Origin: Thermodesulfobacteriales bacterium
Lineage (GTDB): Bacteria > Desulfobacterota_D > UBA1144 > Nemesobacterales > UBA2774
Assembly: GCA_004525335.1 (NCBI GenBank)
Contig: SPCL01000034.1
Span: forward strand, 1-17,313
Length of the DNA: 17,313 bases
Direction: 5' to 3'
Below the pieces are notes generated by a model. It ran no database searches. It saw nothing but the letters and a program-made list of their open reading frames with translations, and had not been told where the DNA came from. Each line of letters starts with the position of its first letter. Positions within the stretch are counted from its first letter, which is position 1. The position numbers and the translations under genes are program-made. Shown piece by piece: positions 7,123 to 13,725 of this stretch.

Positions 7123-7980
7123 ATGGCGGATAGTAATGATGACTTTATAAGCTGTTGGAATGAAATATTAGTACCAAAATGGAATAGGTTTCGTCATATA
7201 CTCTCAGGGAACGGGGCTGTGCATAGCGCCTCAGCATATGATCACTTCCAGATTAAACCGGGTGATAAGGTTCTGGATATAGGCTGCGGTTATGGTGAGA
7301 CTTGTCTTGAGATCGGTGAGATAGTTGGAGCCGAGGGAGAAGTATTAGGACTTGATTGTACACAAGCATTTTTAGATATAGCAAATAAGGAAAGAGACGA
7401 AGCTGGTCTTGATAATGTAAAGTTTGTTCTAGGCGATGCCCAAACATATGAACTTCCTGAAAATTACTACGATGTAGTCTATTCACGTTTTGGTGTGATG
7501 TTTTTCCAAAATATTGTTTATGCTCTCAAGAATGCTCATAAAACACTAAAACCAGGCGGTAAGCTATGCATGATTGTTTGGAGAACCATAAATGATAATC
7601 CTTGCTGGGGCATGGCAAAGGATATAGCGTTAAAACATCTGCCTCCTCCTAGTGACAATGCACAAACTTGCGGTCCCGGACCGTTTTCATTAGCCGATGA
7701 AGAGACTACCAGAGCAATGATGAATGCAGCAGGATTTGATAATATTGAGCTGTTTGAAAGAAATGATGCTCATATACCTGTTGGTACCAGCATGCAAGAA
7801 GCCATAGACTTTCAGATATTAGTAGGTCCTTCAGGAGAGATAATTCGGGAAGCTGCGGAGCTTGGACAGGAAAAACTCCCTCATATAATTCAAGATATGA
7901 AGGACTCGATGAAGGAGCATGAAAGAGCCGACGGGGTGTATCTCCCTTCAAGTACATGGTTTATTATGGCAAGGAAGTAA
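7123..7980 (+). CDS. Class I SAM-dependent methyltransferase
   Basis: A 285-residue cytoplasmic methyltransferase with the seven-strand Rossmann fold, UbiE/COQ5-like (methyltransferase 11/25 type). SAM-binding motif I is VLDIGCGYGE at 50-59. The acidic residue after strand 2 is D78 in VLGLDCT. GDAQ lies at 104-107, and LKPGGKL at 142-148 is the post-III motif. The C-terminal third (about 170-285) is a substrate-specific lid I cannot assign. AAGGAG at 7111-7116 is six bases before the ATG, a strong site. It follows the MFS gene by 65 bases but has its own promoter. Small-molecule methylation is likely from the family; the acceptor is unknown. Similarity to ubiquinone/menaquinone methyltransferases is general, and no other quinone gene is nearby. 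Confidence 0.88.
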   Translation: MADSNDDFISCWNEILVPKWNRFRHILSGNGAVHSASAYDHFQIKPGDKVLDIGCGYGETCLEIGEIVGAEGEVLGLDCTQAFLDIANKERDEAGLDNVKFVLGDAQTYELPENYYDVVYSRFGVMFFQNIVYALKNAHKTLKPGGKLCMIVWRTINDNPCWGMAKDIALKHLPPPSDNAQTCGPGPFSLADEETTRAMMNAAGFDNIELFERNDAHIPVGTSMQEAIDFQILVGPSGEIIREAAELGQEKLPHIIQDMKDSMKEHERADGVYLPSSTWFIMARK

Positions 7981-8094
7981 TAAATAAAAGTAGTTTATCT
8001 CAAGATTATTCTTAAATTCTTCACCGGCCAAGCTCTTCTTATATGTGCTTACTGAATAGAATTATCATATAAACTTTTACTGTAAATTAAATAT

Positions 8095-8135
8095 CCATGA
8101 TATGATCTTATCTTATCTCATCTCATATCATATGG
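8095..8135. repeat. Inverted repeat containing imperfect pentamer repeats upstream of fur
   Basis: CCATGATATGA (8095-8105) pairs with TCATATCATATGG (8123-8135) apart from a two-base bulge. The segment between and into the right arm is six near-copies of a five-base unit in phase (ATCTT, ATCTT, ATCTC, ATCTC, ATATC, ATATG) from 8105 to 8134. It sits in the 249-bp gap between the methyltransferase and fur. It could be a regulator-binding region, a weak transcription end for the methyltransferase (there is no U-tract), or slippage-derived low complexity. Confidence 0.4.
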
Positions 8136-8193
8136 TAATTATTTCCATTTAGTAGTATTCACCCCTTGTATTCTTTCCACTTTAGTTTATTCT

Positions 8194-8208
8194 TGATAAT
8201 AAATATCA
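8194..8208 (+). promoter_or_regulatory. Fur box (7-1-7 type) upstream of the Fur-family gene
   Basis: The 15-mer TGATAATAAATATCA matches the 7-1-7 Fur consensus TGATAATnATTATCA at every defined position but one. It is embedded in a 17-base near-palindrome, TTGATA-5-TATCAA (8193-8209). It overlaps a GATAAT -10-like hexamer and ends 21 bases before the regulator's start codon, so negative autoregulation is the natural reading. The match is by eye. Confidence 0.6.
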
Positions 8209-8229
8209 ATATCGTAAAGGGGCTTAATA

Positions 8230-8691
8230 ATGACTCCTGTGGCTAAAAGAAAGATGGAAAGAAGAAAAACATTTAACGATTACATAGCTAGAAAGCAGCT
8301 TAAATCAACCAAACAAAGGGATACTATCTTCAACGAGTTTTTTAACAATTACATGGGCAAACATGTAACTGTAGAAGAGCTTTACGAAGACATTAAGCAG
8401 AATCATCCCTCAATTGGTTTTGCCACGGTTTATAGAACCTTAAAGTTATTCAAAGAATCGGGTATTGCATCTGAAAGGAATTTTGGTGATGGTAAAGCAA
8501 GATACGAACCTATCAGGTCTGAGACCGAGCATCACCACCATATGATATGCACAGAGTGTGGACAAATAGTAGAGTTTGCAAACATGCAGATTGAATCATG
8601 TCTACATCAAGTTGCAAAACTAAACGAGTTTGGTGTTGCAAACTATAAGCTTGAGATATATGGCAAGTGCTCTAAATGTAGTGAAGGTTAG
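8230..8691 (+). CDS. Fur-family metal-responsive transcriptional regulator
   Basis: A 153-residue dimeric winged-helix repressor. The DNA-recognition helix is in GFATVYRTLKLFKESGIA (63-80). The C-terminal dimerisation domain has structural zinc pairs C107/C110 (CTEC) and C147/C150 (CSKC). Candidate regulatory-metal ligands are H45, D87 and the H101-H104 cluster. GQIVEF places Glu115 where PerR peroxide sensors have the critical aspartate, and Fur proteins typically have glutamate. This favours an iron-type Fur over PerR, although overall the sequence (LEIYGKCSKC) is PerR-like. AAAGGGG at 8216-8222 precedes the ATG by seven bases. A near-consensus Fur box lies at 8194-8208. An N-terminal basic extension of about 20 residues is slightly long. 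It is convergent with pdxJ, 32 bases between stops. Confidence 0.93.
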   Translation: MTPVAKRKMERRKTFNDYIARKQLKSTKQRDTIFNEFFNNYMGKHVTVEELYEDIKQNHPSIGFATVYRTLKLFKESGIASERNFGDGKARYEPIRSETEHHHHMICTECGQIVEFANMQIESCLHQVAKLNEFGVANYKLEIYGKCSKCSEG

Positions 8692-8707
8692 GGGGGTCTA
8701 TTTCGTT

Positions 8708-8735
8708 CTATGTAAGTTGTATTTTAGCTACATAG
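8708..8735. terminator. Possible hairpin between convergent fur and pdxJ
   Basis: CTATGTA (8708-8714) and TACATAG (8729-8735) are perfect seven-base arms around a 14-base loop, spanning the end of pdxJ and the gap to fur. The position suits a bidirectional terminator. However, the stem is AT-rich and neither side has a run of T, so it is weak as an intrinsic terminator. Confidence 0.3.
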
Positions 8736-9437
8736 GATAAGCATTTCACTTACCGCTTCTTCAATTCCTACAATTACTGATCTCGAAATTATACTGTGTC
8801 CTATATTTAACTCTTCAATTTCCTCAATCCATACAATCGGCTCAACGTTTCGGTAATCCAGACCATGACCTGCGGCTACTCTCAACTCTTGGTCAAGCGC
8901 TATTCCAACCGACAATTCAATTTTCTTAAGTTCCTTTTCTATTTTCTTTTCATTATCAGCTTCAGCGTAGGACCCTGTGTGGATCTCTACCATATCAGCG
9001 CCGATTTCTTTTGACGCTTTAATCTGCTTTTCATCAGGATCGATAAATAGGCTCACAAACAGTCCTTCTTCTTTAAGCTTGTCTACGGCTTTGGAAACAG
9101 TTTTTCTGTTGCCGACAACATCCAAGCCGCCTTCGGTTGTAAGCTCTTCACGTTTTTCCGGCACAAGTGTGACCATATCCGGCATAACGTCGGTTGCAAT
9201 GCGGACCATCTCGGTTGTAGCGGCCATCTCCATATTTAATTTAGTCTTTACAGTTTCTCTTAGAATATAAAGATCTCTATCTTGCACGTGTCTTCTGTCT
9301 TCACGGAGATGAACCACAATTCCGTGCGCTCCTGCCAATTCTGCCAAATAAGCTGCTAATACCGGATCTGGCTCGTTGGTTCCTCTTGCCTGTCTGAGGG
9401 TTGCTACGTGGTCTATATTTACATTTAATTTTGGCAT
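8724..9437 (-). CDS. pdxJ: Pyridoxine 5'-phosphate synthase
   Basis: PdxJ condenses 1-deoxyxylulose 5-phosphate with 3-amino-2-oxopropyl phosphate to form pyridoxine 5'-phosphate, the last ring-forming step of the DXP-dependent vitamin B6 route. The 237 residues begin with the signature LNVNIDHVATLRQARGT, followed by VHLREDRRHVQDRD with H43, R45 and H50. E70 (NMEMA), EIHTGSYAEA (151-160), AGHGLDY with H191 and NIGHSIISRS (211-220) are the remaining active-site elements. The length is normal. Its ATG shares one base with the glmM stop (TAATG), and AGGAG at 9448-9452 lies within glmM, so coupling is likely. It is the last gene of the operon; the acpS gene often found next in Deltaproteobacteria is absent here. 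Confidence 0.96.
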   Translation of the reverse strand: MPKLNVNIDHVATLRQARGTNEPDPVLAAYLAELAGAHGIVVHLREDRRHVQDRDLYILRETVKTKLNMEMAATTEMVRIATDVMPDMVTLVPEKREELTTEGGLDVVGNRKTVSKAVDKLKEEGLFVSLFIDPDEKQIKASKEIGADMVEIHTGSYAEADNEKKIEKELKKIELSVGIALDQELRVAAGHGLDYRNVEPIVWIEEIEELNIGHSIISRSVIVGIEEAVSEMLILCS

Positions 9438-10816
9438 TAATTGTTAACTCCTAATTCTTTTTCTATTGTGTGAGCCAGCTCAGAAGCTATCTCTTTTATT
9501 AGTGCGTCATCTTCACCTTCAACCATAATTCTGGATATTGGTTCCGTGCCAGAGTGTCTAATATTAATGCGTCCTTTTCCGTTTAGTCTGCTTTCATTAA
9601 TTTTGATTTGTTTTTCTAGCTCCGGAATATCGCTTATTTCCTTTTTCTTATCAACTCTAACGTTTAATAATACTTGCGGGTAAAGATCTATGATTGTTGC
9701 AAGCTCAGAGAGGCTCTTTTCTTTTGTTTTCATTATCCCAAGCACCTGAAGTGCGGCGAGCGTTCCATCGCCTGTTGTTGTATGGTCGAGAAAAATTATA
9801 TGACCTGACTGCTCCCCACCCAGATTAGCCTTCCGAGCCCTCATCTCCTCAACAACGTATCTGTCGCCAACCTGTGTCCTAACAAATTCTACGCCCTGGT
9901 TTTTAATATATATCTCAAGCGCCATATTACTCATAAGAGTTGTAATAACCGCGTTACCTTTCAATGTTCCTTTCTCTATCATTTCCCGAGCGCATATTGC
10001 TATTATTTTATCCCCGTCTACGAGTTCTCCTTTTTCATCGCAAAAGATTACTCTATCGGCATCTCCATCAAGCGCTATACCCAAATCGGCGCCTGTTTCT
10101 AAAACCTTTTCTCTAAGTAGGGCAGGGTTCAAAGACCCGCAATCAGTATTAATATTTTTACCATTTGGGTTTACACCTATTGTTATAACTTCCGCTCCAA
10201 GTTCTTGAAAAATAAGTGGTGCTACTTTATAAGCTGCCCCATTTGCGCAGTCCAAAACTATTTTAATTCCCTCTAGTGTTAAATCATTAGGGAATGAGTT
10301 TTTGGCAAACACTACATATCTTCCCGGAGCGTCGTCTATTCTAAAGGCTTTCCCAATTTCCTCTGGAGGTGAATTCATTAATTTTTCATCACCATTCCAG
10401 ATTAAGTTTTCAATTTCCATCTCTTTTTCATCAGGAAGCTTATAGCCGTATCTATCAAATATCTTGATCCCATTATCTTCATAGGGGTTGTGGGAAGCGG
10501 AAATCACTATCCCCGCATCTGCTCTCATACTGACTGTAATAAATGCAATTGCCGGTGTAGGGAGCGGGCCAACCAAAAAGACGTCAGCTCCCATTGATGC
10601 AATACCCGAAGATAGGGCTTGCTCAAAAATGTAGCCGGATAGTCTTGTATCTTTTCCTATAACTATTGTTGGTTTCTTAGTAGAATTTTTGCCCTGTCTT
10701 AAAGTATATGTTAGGGCCTTACCAAGCTTTAAGCTCATCTCAGGCGTCATCGGGTCATGATTTGCTAAACCCCTAATTCCGTCTGTTCCAAAAAGACGCC
10801 TTCCTCTATTATTCAC
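9437..10816 (-). CDS. glmM: Phosphoglucosamine mutase
   Basis: GlmM interconverts glucosamine 6-phosphate and glucosamine 1-phosphate on the way to UDP-GlcNAc, the entry to peptidoglycan and lipopolysaccharide. The 459 residues have the four-domain alpha-D-phosphohexomutase layout. The N-terminal LFGTDGIRG is at 8-16. SASHNP carries the phosphorylated Ser108, and the metal loop DGDADR is at 250-255. The sugar loop GGEQSGH is at 333-339, and the phosphate-binding loop RHSGTEP at 420-426. The start is GTG at 10814-10816, with GGAG at 10824-10827 seven bases upstream. It follows cdaR by 14 bases and overlaps pdxJ by one. In Firmicutes GlmM binds the cyclase CdaA and restrains it; the same gene neighbourhood suggests the same link here, by inference. 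Confidence 0.96.
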   Translation of the reverse strand: MNNRGRRLFGTDGIRGLANHDPMTPEMSLKLGKALTYTLRQGKNSTKKPTIVIGKDTRLSGYIFEQALSSGIASMGADVFLVGPLPTPAIAFITVSMRADAGIVISASHNPYEDNGIKIFDRYGYKLPDEKEMEIENLIWNGDEKLMNSPPEEIGKAFRIDDAPGRYVVFAKNSFPNDLTLEGIKIVLDCANGAAYKVAPLIFQELGAEVITIGVNPNGKNINTDCGSLNPALLREKVLETGADLGIALDGDADRVIFCDEKGELVDGDKIIAICAREMIEKGTLKGNAVITTLMSNMALEIYIKNQGVEFVRTQVGDRYVVEEMRARKANLGGEQSGHIIFLDHTTTGDGTLAALQVLGIMKTKEKSLSELATIIDLYPQVLLNVRVDKKKEISDIPELEKQIKINESRLNGKGRINIRHSGTEPISRIMVEGEDDALIKEIASELAHTIEKELGVNN

Positions 10817-10830
10817 TAATATTCTCCAGT

Positions 10831-11811
10831 CTAGTTAAGCTTAATTTCAATCGTTTTAGGTGTTTGTTTAGTTAGTTTTAGAATATCTTTATAAGGGTAG
10901 TTAACTCCAACCTTTAAAGTGTGTTTTTTGTTTTGATTAGTCTTGTTTATATCGCTTCCGTCAACATAAAGCTCGATGTCATTACTGTTGAGGTTGTTGA
11001 TAATGCTAAATGGGCCTTCAAAAGCAAGCTCTGTTGCAGTGTTCCCGTTAGTTTCAAAATCGAAATCATCAAAATTAATATAACTAATATTAAGGTCGTT
11101 AAATTCTTTCTCTAGTGTTTTTTCCTTAATATCAATAGTCACTTTCACCGTATTGTCGCCAAGAATATTTACAATAGAGTAGGGCGAGCGAAGCGGAACC
11201 TCAATACTAAATTTTGATTTTTCCCCTTTTACGGATACAGGATCGGTTGTAATGCTGTTTATTTTAGAAAGCAAATTTTTTGGGCCTTCAATTCTCGCAG
11301 TAGATGGACTTACTTCGGGCGTGCCTATAATTTCATAACCCACTTCAGGCGGACCAATACTAGGCTCTACTTGAACTTCTTTCTCCGCTAATTTATCTGC
11401 CTCAATTTTGATTTCTGCCGGACTTATTCCGGTAACTTGTACATCTCTTGGAGGTGTTATCTGGTCAGTGCCGATTTCAAATTTTGACATACCGCTTGTT
11501 ATATTAGAGAGGTCAATCGTGAACAACATATTTTTAGCTGTTATAGATGAGAGCTGGCTTCGTGGTCCCCTTACTCTTAATTTTAGTTTTTCAGGCGGGT
11601 TATTGACCACTACAAGCCCCGGAGGCAAGTTGGCATAATTGACATCTATAGCAACATTTTTCTCCACATCGTGTTGAAGATTAGCTACGAGCCAAAGAGA
11701 TATGGCAATCGCTACAGCAAGAACTTTCTTCCCAATATTATTAAGAAGCGGATTCTTCTTGTTCTCCCCGTTGTTACTAGATTGAAATGGATGTTTTAAC
11801 CAGTCTACCAT
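10831..11811 (-). CDS. cdaR: YbbR/CdaR domain protein, predicted regulator of the diadenylate cyclase
   Basis: A 326-residue protein with a short cytoplasmic N-terminus, one membrane anchor at about 29-46 and an extracytoplasmic part of three YbbR-like domains (about 50-137, 144-229 and 233-325). Domain 2 is the clearest: GYEIIGTPEVSPSTARIEGP at 158-177 has the typical 'g.v.p..v.v.Gp' pattern. Domain 1 has a similar LRVRGPRSQL (78-87). In Bacillus and Listeria CdaR binds CdaA through its membrane part and modulates c-di-AMP synthesis. The gene lies nine bases after cdaA and 14 before glmM. The ATG at 11809-11811 has only a weak purine-rich site, so translation may depend on cdaA. The family assignment is solid; its sign of regulation here is unknown. 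Confidence 0.88.
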   Translation of the reverse strand: MVDWLKHPFQSSNNGENKKNPLLNNIGKKVLAVAIAISLWLVANLQHDVEKNVAIDVNYANLPPGLVVVNNPPEKLKLRVRGPRSQLSSITAKNMLFTIDLSNITSGMSKFEIGTDQITPPRDVQVTGISPAEIKIEADKLAEKEVQVEPSIGPPEVGYEIIGTPEVSPSTARIEGPKNLLSKINSITTDPVSVKGEKSKFSIEVPLRSPYSIVNILGDNTVKVTIDIKEKTLEKEFNDLNISYINFDDFDFETNGNTATELAFEGPFSIINNLNSNDIELYVDGSDINKTNQNKKHTLKVGVNYPYKDILKLTKQTPKTIEIKLN

Positions 11812-11820
11812 GAGGGTTCT

Positions 11821-12642
11821 CTATATATTAGCTTGTTTACTCTCCTCAGTTTTAACAGTTGGACTTGGTGAGGCTTTCTTAGATCTTTTGATTCCTAGTG
11901 CATCTAGAAGTGCATTGTTTAGTGAAGTTGCGTCTAGACCTCTTGAGATTTCACCGCCTAAGGCCATAGAAATAGTCCCTGTTTCCTCAGATACCACAAC
12001 CACTACAGCATCAGTTTCTGCAGAAAGTCCAATTGCAGCTCTGTGCCTAGTTCCTAGCTCCCTTCCTAAGTCAGGATCGGTAACTAAGGGGAAGAAAGAC
12101 CCCGCAGAGGCAATCCTGTCTCCTACAATGATAATTCCACCATCATGCAGAGGAGAAGACGTATTAAAAATGCTTATAATTAATTCTCTAGACAACAGAG
12201 AATCTATTCTCATTCCAATTTCAATGAAATCGGCAAGGCTATTGTTTCTCTCTATAACTATAAGGGCTCCTATCTGCCTGTTAGCAAGATAACTTGAGGC
12301 TTTAACTATTTCTTCTACATATGATTCTTTAGTCTTTCCCGACGATATTTTTAGCAGGAAAGGACGCCTTCCGATTGCAGCAAGCGCTCTTCTAATATCA
12401 TGTTGAAATAATATTACTACGATAAGTATTATTGACCCTAGGAACTGCCCTAGTATCCAGTTTAGAGTAAATAAACCCTCTTGAGATATATAGAAAAGAG
12501 CGAATAATAAAACCAAGCCAAATAAGACTTGAAGCGCCCGGGTGCCTTCTATCATCGTCAGTGCATAGTAGATAATAAAGGCAACAAGCGCTATGTCCAA
12601 AGTATCCCATACATATCTAAAATTCAGTATCGTATCAAACAT
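11821..12642 (-). CDS. cdaA: Membrane diadenylate cyclase, c-di-AMP synthase
   Basis: CdaA (YbbP/DacA) makes cyclic di-AMP from two ATP. The 273 residues start with about three membrane helices (roughly 12-30, 35-52 and 60-80), then the DAC domain. GALIVIER lies at 125-132. The nucleotide site PLHDGGIII has D167-G168-G169 in place of the usual DGA. ELGTRHRAAIG (195-205) gives the RHR phosphate-binding residues, and VSEETG is at 217-222. The tail of about 25 residues is charged and probably disordered. The DGG variant is, as I recall, common in deltaproteobacterial homologues and keeps the catalytic aspartate. It follows folP by 30 bases and precedes cdaR by nine. No strong Shine-Dalgarno sequence is seen, and a stop just upstream fixes the start. 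Confidence 0.94.
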   Translation of the reverse strand: MFDTILNFRYVWDTLDIALVAFIIYYALTMIEGTRALQVLFGLVLLFALFYISQEGLFTLNWILGQFLGSIILIVVILFQHDIRRALAAIGRRPFLLKISSGKTKESYVEEIVKASSYLANRQIGALIVIERNNSLADFIEIGMRIDSLLSRELIISIFNTSSPLHDGGIIIVGDRIASAGSFFPLVTDPDLGRELGTRHRAAIGLSAETDAVVVVVSEETGTISMALGGEISRGLDATSLNNALLDALGIKRSKKASPSPTVKTEESKQANI

Positions 12643-12672
12643 GGTATCTATTTAAAATGACCTCTCTTCTCT

Positions 12673-13620
12673 TTAGTTGACGTTTAAAACTGCATCAACC
12701 ATCTTGCTTACTTTTTTCATATAACTTATGTCATGAACCCTGACTATAGATGCTCCGTTTAGTATTCCGATTGCAACTGTCGCTGCTGTACCTTCTGTTC
12801 TTTCATTTATGTCTGCATCTAAAGTTTTACCTATGAATGATTTATTGGAGGTCCCTATTAGTACCGGTTTCCCAAGCTCGCAAAATCTGCTTAAATTCTT
12901 AAGAAGAATAAGGTTTTGTTCAGCTGTTTTTCCAAATCCGAACCCCGGATCTATCAAAATGCTTTGTTTATTAACTCCTTTTTCTACTGCTAGCCCTATT
13001 GATTTTCTGAGCGCATCTAATATCTCCTCTAGTAACGAGCTATAATCCGTATGGTCTTGCATATCTTGTGGACGTGAGGAGGTGTGGGATAATACTACTG
13101 CTGCATCAAACTCTTTGGCTACATCTGCAATCTTCTCATCAAAATTAAGACCGCTAATGTCGTTTACGATAGAAGCGCCTTCTTTGAGCGCTTCATAAGC
13201 GACCCCGGACTTCGTGGTATCTATAGATATAATTGTATCAAAGCTTCTACTGATTTCTTTGATTACCGGGATAACTCTTTCACATTCTTCATCCAAGTTG
13301 ATAGATAATGAGCCTGGTCTTGTAGATTCTCCGCCAATATCAATAATATCAGCGCCTTCATCTATCATTTGCTCCACATGTTTTAGGGCTTTGTCTAAAG
13401 AGGAGTATTTCCCGCCGTCGTAAAATGAATCCGGTGTAAGATTAAGAACTCCCATTATGTAAGTCTTGGTTCCTATTTCTAGTTCTTTATCCCTGCATTT
13501 TAATATAGTTTTTTCCTGGAGTGATTCTTGTGAGACTTGGGTTCTCACCGTATGGGGTAGATTAAATTCATTGGGTAGATTTATTTCTTTTCCCTGGAAT
13601 GTTTTGTCTTGGATTTCCAT
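12673..13620 (-). CDS. folP: Dihydropteroate synthase
   Basis: FolP joins p-aminobenzoate to 6-hydroxymethyl-dihydropterin pyrophosphate, giving dihydropteroate; it is the sulfonamide target. The TIM-barrel motifs are complete: IMGVLNLTPDSFYDGG (55-70), DIIDIGGESTRPGS (91-104), IDPGFGFGKT in the second half, then GTSNKSFIG and the closing VRVHDI. At 315 residues it is longer than the usual 270-285 because about 50 residues precede the first barrel strand. That N-terminal stretch is charged and of no recognised family. It could be a real extension or an over-called start, though no good internal start is evident. The 105-base gap after ftsH has a weak candidate promoter (minus strand, TTGGCA at 13693-13698 and TACTAC at 13670-13675). 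Its product feeds FolC, encoded at 2743-3999. Confidence 0.94.
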   Translation of the reverse strand: MEIQDKTFQGKEINLPNEFNLPHTVRTQVSQESLQEKTILKCRDKELEIGTKTYIMGVLNLTPDSFYDGGKYSSLDKALKHVEQMIDEGADIIDIGGESTRPGSLSINLDEECERVIPVIKEISRSFDTIISIDTTKSGVAYEALKEGASIVNDISGLNFDEKIADVAKEFDAAVVLSHTSSRPQDMQDHTDYSSLLEEILDALRKSIGLAVEKGVNKQSILIDPGFGFGKTAEQNLILLKNLSRFCELGKPVLIGTSNKSFIGKTLDADINERTEGTAATVAIGILNGASIVRVHDISYMKKVSKMVDAVLNVN

Positions 13621-13725
13621 TTTTTTATCTTATTATGGCTAATTCTAAACAAATGCTCTAAAAACTGAAGTAGTATTAGAAACCGCCTAATTTGCCAAAT
13701 TAATTATAAAAACGCCTTAATAAGA

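Noticed and set aside
7981..8229. Riboswitch or small RNA in the gap before fur
   Set aside because: Only AT-rich repeats and the Fur box were seen; no conserved riboswitch core or terminator with a T-run could be traced.
11810..12292. 160-codon plus-strand open frame opposite cdaA
   Set aside because: Antisense to a diadenylate cyclase with all its motifs; low-complexity serine/threonine-rich translation with no domain.
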